The notes beneath the pieces were generated by a model, which searched no databases, had not been told where the DNA came from, and was given only the letters and a program-made list of their open reading frames with translations. Source: Chryseotalea sanaruensis (GTDB lineage: Bacteria; Bacteroidota; Bacteroidia; Cytophagales; Cyclobacteriaceae). From it: a stretch of 64,000 bases of DNA. Positions 60,090 through 64,000 of the stretch are shown one piece after another. A program made the position numbers and the translations under genes. The DNA lies in contig NZ_BHXQ01000004.1 of NCBI RefSeq assembly GCF_003990915.1, positions 124,001-188,000 of the forward strand. Direction: 5' to 3'. Numbering within the stretch: position 1 is the stretch's first letter; each line of letters opens with the position of its first letter.

Positions 60090-61415
60090 TTAACGCAAAT
60101 TGAAAAGTCCCTCGTTAAGGGCTATCAGTGCCTCTTCTTTATATTCTGTATCCACCAGAACGGAGATATTATTGTTACTTCCTCCACAGGAAACCATGCG
60201 TATAGAAATACCTTCCAGCGCATCAAACACTTTTTTCAAAGCACCTTTTTGTGTAGCAATCTGATGCCCTACAATACAGATGATTGTTTGGTTATTATCA
60301 ATTTCAATGGAGCCGAACTTCTTAAGCTCTACTTCAATTTTATCAAGATTTGTATTTGTGTCAATCGTTAATGATACGGCTACTTCTGAAGTAGTGATCA
60401 TATCGATTGGTGTTTTGTATTGTTCAAATATTTCAAATACCCTTCTTAAAAAACCATAGGCCATCAACATGCGTGATGACTTTATTTTAATGGCCGTAAT
60501 GCCATCTTTAGCTGCAACAGCTTTAAAAGTTCCTTCAGTGCTTTTGCTGGTAATAATTGTACCGAAAGCTTTTTCATCCATGGTGTTCTTTAAACGCACG
60601 GGCACGTTGTACTTCTGTGCGGGTACAATGGTGGCTGGGTGTAAAATCTTTGCACCAAAATAGGCAAGTTCTGAAGCCTCATCGAAAGTCAGCTCAGAGA
60701 TAGGCATTGTCTTTTTTACAATACGTGGATCGTTATTGTGCATACCGTCAATGTCTGTCCAAATCTGAATCTCCTCAGCTCTAATGGCAGCACCTACAAG
60801 CGATGCAGTGTAGTCGCTACCACCACGTTTTAAATTATCGATCTCATTTCGGTGATTTCGGCAGATATAGCCTTGTGTAATAATTATGTCAATATTTTTA
60901 AGTGAGTCAACCAGAGGTTTTAATCTCACAGCAATTTTTTCCAATTCAGGCTCCTCATTCTCGTCAATGCTCATGAAATGAAGTGCCGGTAAAAGGCGTG
61001 AAGGAATTTTAATTTCCTGCAAATGCTGGTAAAACATTTCGGTTGACATCAACTCTCCCTGTGCCAGTAGTTCACGATAACTCTTATCATCGAATTCGCC
61101 TGCAGCCAGCATACGAATGAAAACAAAAAACCTGCTTACTATTTCATGACCTATAGCCTTGAAAGCTTCGGTGGAGTATAATTCATCGACAAAGGCTAGA
61201 TAATGTTTTTCCAGTGTAGCAATCTCAGCTTCAGCTTTTGCAGCATCCTTTTTAAGTAAGGCATCACCAATTGCCACAAGTGCGTTGGTCGTGCCAGAAA
61301 GGGCAGAGAGTACAACAACCTTTCGCCCGGGTGAGCTGCTTACAAGGTTTGCAATTTTTTTCATGCGCTCCGGCCTGCCAACCGAAGTGCCTCCGAATTT
61401 CATGATGATCGCCAT
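60090..61415 (-). CDS. lysC: Aspartate kinase
   Basis: The enzyme phosphorylates aspartate, the first step to lysine, threonine, methionine and diaminopimelate. The 441-residue protein is the monofunctional length. The N-terminus MKFGGTSVGRPERM and later LKRGGSDYTASLVGAA, EIQIWTDIDGMHNNDPRIV are the kinase motifs, with SELAYFGAKILHP. Two ACT domains lie at about 290-440 for feedback control. It is preceded by a -7 box at 61437-61444 and flanked by two copies of an intergenic palindromic element. No linked homoserine dehydrogenase domain is present. Confidence 0.97.
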   Translation of the reverse strand: MAIIMKFGGTSVGRPERMKKIANLVSSSPGRKVVVLSALSGTTNALVAIGDALLKKDAAKAEAEIATLEKHYLAFVDELYSTEAFKAIGHEIVSRFFVFIRMLAAGEFDDKSYRELLAQGELMSTEMFYQHLQEIKIPSRLLPALHFMSIDENEEPELEKIAVRLKPLVDSLKNIDIIITQGYICRNHRNEIDNLKRGGSDYTASLVGAAIRAEEIQIWTDIDGMHNNDPRIVKKTMPISELTFDEASELAYFGAKILHPATIVPAQKYNVPVRLKNTMDEKAFGTIITSKSTEGTFKAVAAKDGITAIKIKSSRMLMAYGFLRRVFEIFEQYKTPIDMITTSEVAVSLTIDTNTNLDKIEVELKKFGSIEIDNNQTIICIVGHQIATQKGALKKVFDALEGISIRMVSCGGSNNNISVLVDTEYKEEALIALNEGLFNLR

Positions 61416-61436
61416 AGATTTTATTTTTTAAGGCGA

Positions 61437-61444
61437 CAAAGATA
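61437..61444 (-). promoter_or_regulatory. Bacteroidota -7 box of lysC
   Basis: On the minus strand the sequence is TATCTTTG, an exact TAnnTTTG match ending 21 bases before the ATG (61415). The -33 element is not clear. Confidence 0.55.
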
Positions 61445-61487
61445 GTGACGCTGCGTTAGTGTAAAAGAGCTAAGGGATTTAAATATC

Positions 61488-61575
61488 AATGTCATTTAGC
61501 TAAGCTTCCATGTTCATCCTTTCCTTTGGAGAGGATTGGAGGTGAGGCTAAAAAAAGGCTTAACTAAACGACATT
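61488..61575. repeat. Palindromic intergenic element, copy 2 (before lysC)
   Basis: The 88-bp element is homologous to the copy at 59987: the same AATGTC(A/G)TTTAG start, CATCC-TTTCC / GGAGAGGAT internal hairpin, GGTGAGGC and CTAAACGACATT end. It starts 12 bases after the stop of the DUF4382 gene that ends at 61587. Like copy 1, it sits just 3' of a minus-strand gene. Confidence 0.85.
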
Positions 61576-61586
61576 GGATCGAATTA

Positions 61587-62534
61587 TTAGAGCGGGTCTG
61601 TTTGTACGCAGTTACCTTGTACCAGCGGTGCGGTTAGCTGGGCGCACACAGATGTAATTTCTCCTTTATCAACTTTAACGTTTGGCACCTTACCAAGCAT
61701 AGAAGCAATCGTACCATCGTTATTAAGTGCGGCAAAAACAACATCATAGTTGCCTTGCTCTAAAAAAGCAAGTGTAAACCGTCCGCTCACGTTTGCATTC
61801 ACATTTGTGCTGGAAACTGAATTAGCAAAAGCCCGTTCATTAGCAGCTTCGTTGGTATTAAAGGAGCCCGGTTTATAGGCCACGGCAATCATCTTAGGAT
61901 AATCGGCAAAGTCTCGGAATTGACCATCGATAGTACCACTATTATCAGTTTTTACAACGCGCATCTGGGGGTCAAGTGCATAACCACTATTGGTTAAGAG
62001 CACGGATTTTCTGACATCGAAATCCAAGGTTAAAAAAGTAGTCTGATTGGTAACAATTGAAAATGCCTCCATGGACTCTACATAACTATCGCCACCCGCC
62101 TGAACAAAAAGCACCTCCTGTGTATTGTTGGTAAACACGATATTGCTTTGTGGAAAGACTGTAAGTCCGTTGTCTACATTGGCCAAGTTAAGTTCTAGTC
62201 TGATACCCAGATATTCTCCAGGTGTTAGGTATTGCTCAGTAAGATCATAGGCCTTGCCTTCCGAAAAAGATAAAAGATCGATGGTTCTGGGCTCTTCAAA
62301 TGACTTAATGGTTTGCCAGGTTTCGCTGCCTTTTTTTAAAACCTCAATGCTACGAATAGCAATATTAACCTCCTTTATGTTCGAGGCATCTACTGGAGCA
62401 TCAGTTAGATTTATGATAATACGTCCCCTAAGGGCTTCGTTGTCAATACAAGCCCCCGTTACAAGACTTAGCCACACTATAAATAAATAGTATGTGTTTT
62501 TATTGAAAGACCTTAGGATTAATCTACGAGGCAT
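61587..62534 (-). CDS. DUF4382 domain-containing lipoprotein (first of two)
   Basis: The 315-residue protein has a signal with C29 (VTGACIDN). The mature N-terminus GRIIINLTDAPVDASNIKEVNIAIRSIEVLKKG is the DUF4382 start pattern, followed by RTIDLLSF and a TFLTLDFDVRKSVLLTNSGYALDPQMRVV-type core and a second beta-rich domain. DUF4382 proteins are secreted or surface lipoproteins of unknown function. The next gene is a paralog, and the two are about 140 bp apart with a terminator between them. Confidence 0.87.
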   Translation of the reverse strand: MPRRLILRSFNKNTYYLFIVWLSLVTGACIDNEALRGRIIINLTDAPVDASNIKEVNIAIRSIEVLKKGSETWQTIKSFEEPRTIDLLSFSEGKAYDLTEQYLTPGEYLGIRLELNLANVDNGLTVFPQSNIVFTNNTQEVLFVQAGGDSYVESMEAFSIVTNQTTFLTLDFDVRKSVLLTNSGYALDPQMRVVKTDNSGTIDGQFRDFADYPKMIAVAYKPGSFNTNEAANERAFANSVSSTNVNANVSGRFTLAFLEQGNYDVVFAALNNDGTIASMLGKVPNVKVDKGEITSVCAQLTAPLVQGNCVQTDPL

Positions 62535-62592
62535 GGTAGATGTAGTTTTAATATGGATTTAAAGTTAGTGCTTTTTAAACTCTAAAAATAAA

Positions 62593-62637
62593 AGGGCCGA
62601 CACTGAAAATTACTTAGGATTTTCAAGTATCAGCCCT
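62593..62637 (-). terminator. Terminator after the second DUF4382 gene
   Basis: AGGGCCGACACTGAAAAT (62593-62610) pairs with ATTTTCAAGTATCAGCCCT (62619-62637) with wobble pairs and one bulge, followed on the minus strand by TTTATTTTTAG. It ends the transcript of the gene ending at 62672. Confidence 0.75.
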
Positions 62638-62671
62638 AGACTTTATTACTGTGTGATTAACGTTTTGCTGA

Positions 62672-63568
62672 TCAAAGCAGCGCTAGGGCGGCCAAATCAA
62701 TATCCAAATCTAAGCGAACCCCAGCGGTAAGTGTGGCATCTATGGTTCCGATTAAATCAACCAATTCCCCTTCTCCATCTACCGTAACAAACACAAGTTC
62801 ATAATCACCTGCATTCATAAAGGCTAGTGTAAATTCACCTTCAGCATTCAACTGTGTACTTGTTATGGCATTAGGAAAACGAATACCGTCAGCATCTGCC
62901 TCACTTTCACCTGTTGTAAATCCACCAGCTTCATAAGCGTAAACTACTACTCTTGTACCTTCAGTAAAATCAAGGTAATCGCCTTCAATTAATGCGGCAT
63001 CCTGATTAGCCACTAATCGAACCACCGGTTTTAGCACGAAACGTTCGCTTGCCCCTGCAACTACTATAGATTTGCGCACGTCAAAATCAAGCGTTACCGC
63101 CACAGTACCACCTGCAGCTAGTGTAAAAGAGCCCTTTACTTTATAGCCAGATTGTGCGCCACTTGGGATAAAGAGCGCTTGTGTACTTCCGTCTTTATAA
63201 CGAAGATAACAGCCGGGGTTGTTCGCAGCAGGAACATTTTCAGCTGGTGCATCCAATATTAATCTCGCTTCGGTGTAAGTACCTGCACTTATTTCTTCTT
63301 CCGTTAAAAAAAGTGCATTACCCTCCTGGTAGTCAAGGATGTTTACAGTTACAGGCTCATCGTAGGCTGCAATGGTTTGCCACCCATCATTGTTTTTCAA
63401 CTCAACACCAATAATGCTTAAGAAAACAGCGTCAACATTGGCATCATCCACGGGGGCATCTGTAATGTACAGCTGAACTTTTCCTTTAGCCGATTCTTCT
63501 GTGCAGGACATCAATGACACCGCCAACAGCGCAAAAAAGAGTGTGGTTAAACGAATTATTTTTTTCAT
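62672..63568 (-). CDS. DUF4382 domain-containing lipoprotein (second of two)
   Basis: The start at 63568 (MKKIIRLTTLFFALLAVSLMSCTEE) gives a lipoprotein signal with C22 and 298 residues; the longer frame has no signal-like N-terminus. The mature part begins GKVQLYITDAPVDDANVDAVFLSIIGVELKNNDGWQTI, the same DUF4382 pattern as the adjacent gene, then VTLDFDVRKSIVVAGASERFVLKPVVRLV and a C-terminal beta domain. The two paralogs share order and length but are clearly diverged. Confidence 0.87.
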   Translation of the reverse strand: MKKIIRLTTLFFALLAVSLMSCTEESAKGKVQLYITDAPVDDANVDAVFLSIIGVELKNNDGWQTIAAYDEPVTVNILDYQEGNALFLTEEEISAGTYTEARLILDAPAENVPAANNPGCYLRYKDGSTQALFIPSGAQSGYKVKGSFTLAAGGTVAVTLDFDVRKSIVVAGASERFVLKPVVRLVANQDAALIEGDYLDFTEGTRVVVYAYEAGGFTTGESEADADGIRFPNAITSTQLNAEGEFTLAFMNAGDYELVFVTVDGEGELVDLIGTIDATLTAGVRLDLDIDLAALALL

Positions 63569-63671
63569 AAGATTTGTAAGTTGTTTGTACATGTATACGT
63601 AAACATAGTGGCTGGTAGCCTTCGGTAAAGTGCATAGGTCGGTGAACAAACACTTTTGCCCATAAACAACA

Positions 63672-63695
63672 AAGCCCCGCTGTTAAGCGGGGCTT
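63672..63695 (-). terminator. Terminator after dnaK
   Basis: AAGCCCCGCT (63672-63681) and AGCGGGGCTT (63686-63695) form a perfect 10-bp stem with a GTTA loop, 23 bases beyond the dnaK stop. Confidence 0.85.
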
Positions 63696-63718
63696 GTCTA
63701 AAACTTGAATTAAGTTAA

Positions 63719-64000
63719 TTATTTAACCTCTTCATATTGTACATCCGATACATCCGGATTACCACCAGCCCCTGCGTTGGCGCCATTGTTGGTAGCTCCA
63801 TCAGTAGGAGCACCAGCTTGGGCACCACCCTGATACATTTCAGTTGAAGCTGCCTGCCATGCATTATTTAGTGCTGCCATACCAGCATCAATGCCGGCTA
63901 AGTCTTGCGACTTGTGTGCAGTTCTAAGGGTTTCAAGCGCACTGTTAATGGCGGTCTTATTTCCTTCAGAAAGTTTCTCTCCGTATTCCTTCAACTGTGT
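63719..64000 (-). CDS. dnaK: Chaperone DnaK, C-terminal fragment (5' end outside the window)
   Basis: The minus strand is open from the window edge to 63719 (93 codons, in frame through 64000). TQLKEYGEKLSEGNKTAINSALETLRTAHKSQDLAGIDAGMAALNNAW matches the helical lid of DnaK, followed by the flexible Gly/Ala/Asn tail and the terminal VSDVQYEEVK that is typical of Bacteroidota DnaK. The apparent start codon in this fragment is an internal TTG. The bulk of the gene lies beyond the window. A perfect terminator follows. Confidence 0.93.
   Translation of the reverse strand, partial: TQLKEYGEKLSEGNKTAINSALETLRTAHKSQDLAGIDAGMAALNNAWQAASTEMYQGGAQAGAPTDGATNNGANAGAGGNPDVSDVQYEEVK

Overview
The window is a contiguous chromosomal segment from a member of the phylum Bacteroidota. 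I think Cytophagales-like is most likely, but that is inference. The phylum call rests on SusC/SusD and SusE-like proteins, GldH, type IX secretion (T9SS) C-terminal sorting domains, many short-signal lipoproteins, a DnaK ending typical of the phylum, a PSP1/RicT protein next to gldH, and several TAnnTTTG (-7) promoter boxes instead of E. coli-type -10 boxes. No tRNA, rRNA, CRISPR array, phage or intact insertion sequence was seen.

Layout. (1) 1-6.35 kb: a minus-strand, tightly overlapping MoxR-type operon (SpoIIM fusion, DUF4129, DUF4350, MoxR ATPase, DUF58 cut by the window edge) with a divergent RDD membrane protein. (2) 6.4-11.95 kb: minus-strand housekeeping genes gldH, ricT, purD and recQ, separated by palindromic intergenic elements. 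(3) 12.0-30.0 kb: a surface-polysaccharide region. It holds kdsD, a mannose-1-phosphate guanylyltransferase, a polytopic membrane protein, an ABC-2 exporter (Wzm/Wzt type, with a C-terminal Wzt extension), four methyltransferases and five GT4-like glycosyltransferases. It ends in a translationally coupled 1180-residue PKD-repeat T9SS cargo protein. From about 16.6 kb the cluster looks AT-rich compared with its flanks. (4) 30.0-32.1 kb: Lrp regulator, PyrR-like phosphoribosyltransferase, panB and a 48-residue microprotein. (5) 32.1-46.1 kb: a polysaccharide utilization locus. A 7TM sensor fused to an IS1595-transposase-type zinc ribbon and helix-turn-helix precedes susC, susD, a susE-like gene, three tandem GH30 glycosidases and a propeller lipoprotein. 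Three GH30 enzymes suggest a beta-1,6-glucan or similar beta-glucan substrate. (6) 46.1-55.2 kb: hypothetical lipoproteins, a 1388-residue BspA-type repeat protein (18 phase-locked 75-bp repeats, then seven Ig-like repeats and a T9SS tail) and an IPT/TIG lipoprotein. (7) 55.3-64.0 kb, all minus strand: nucleoid-associated protein, S9 peptidase, nhaD, aspartate kinase flanked by two copies of an 88-89-bp palindromic element, two DUF4382 lipoproteins and the 3' end of dnaK.

How the parts fit. The polysaccharide region can make and export a surface glycan through a Wzm/Wzt pair. In organisms with T9SS, cargo proteins are anchored to such glycans, so the coupled PKD cargo gene is suggestive. The most unusual gene is the sensor-transposase-domain fusion at 32.1-34.0 kb, which looks like a one-component regulator of the adjacent locus.
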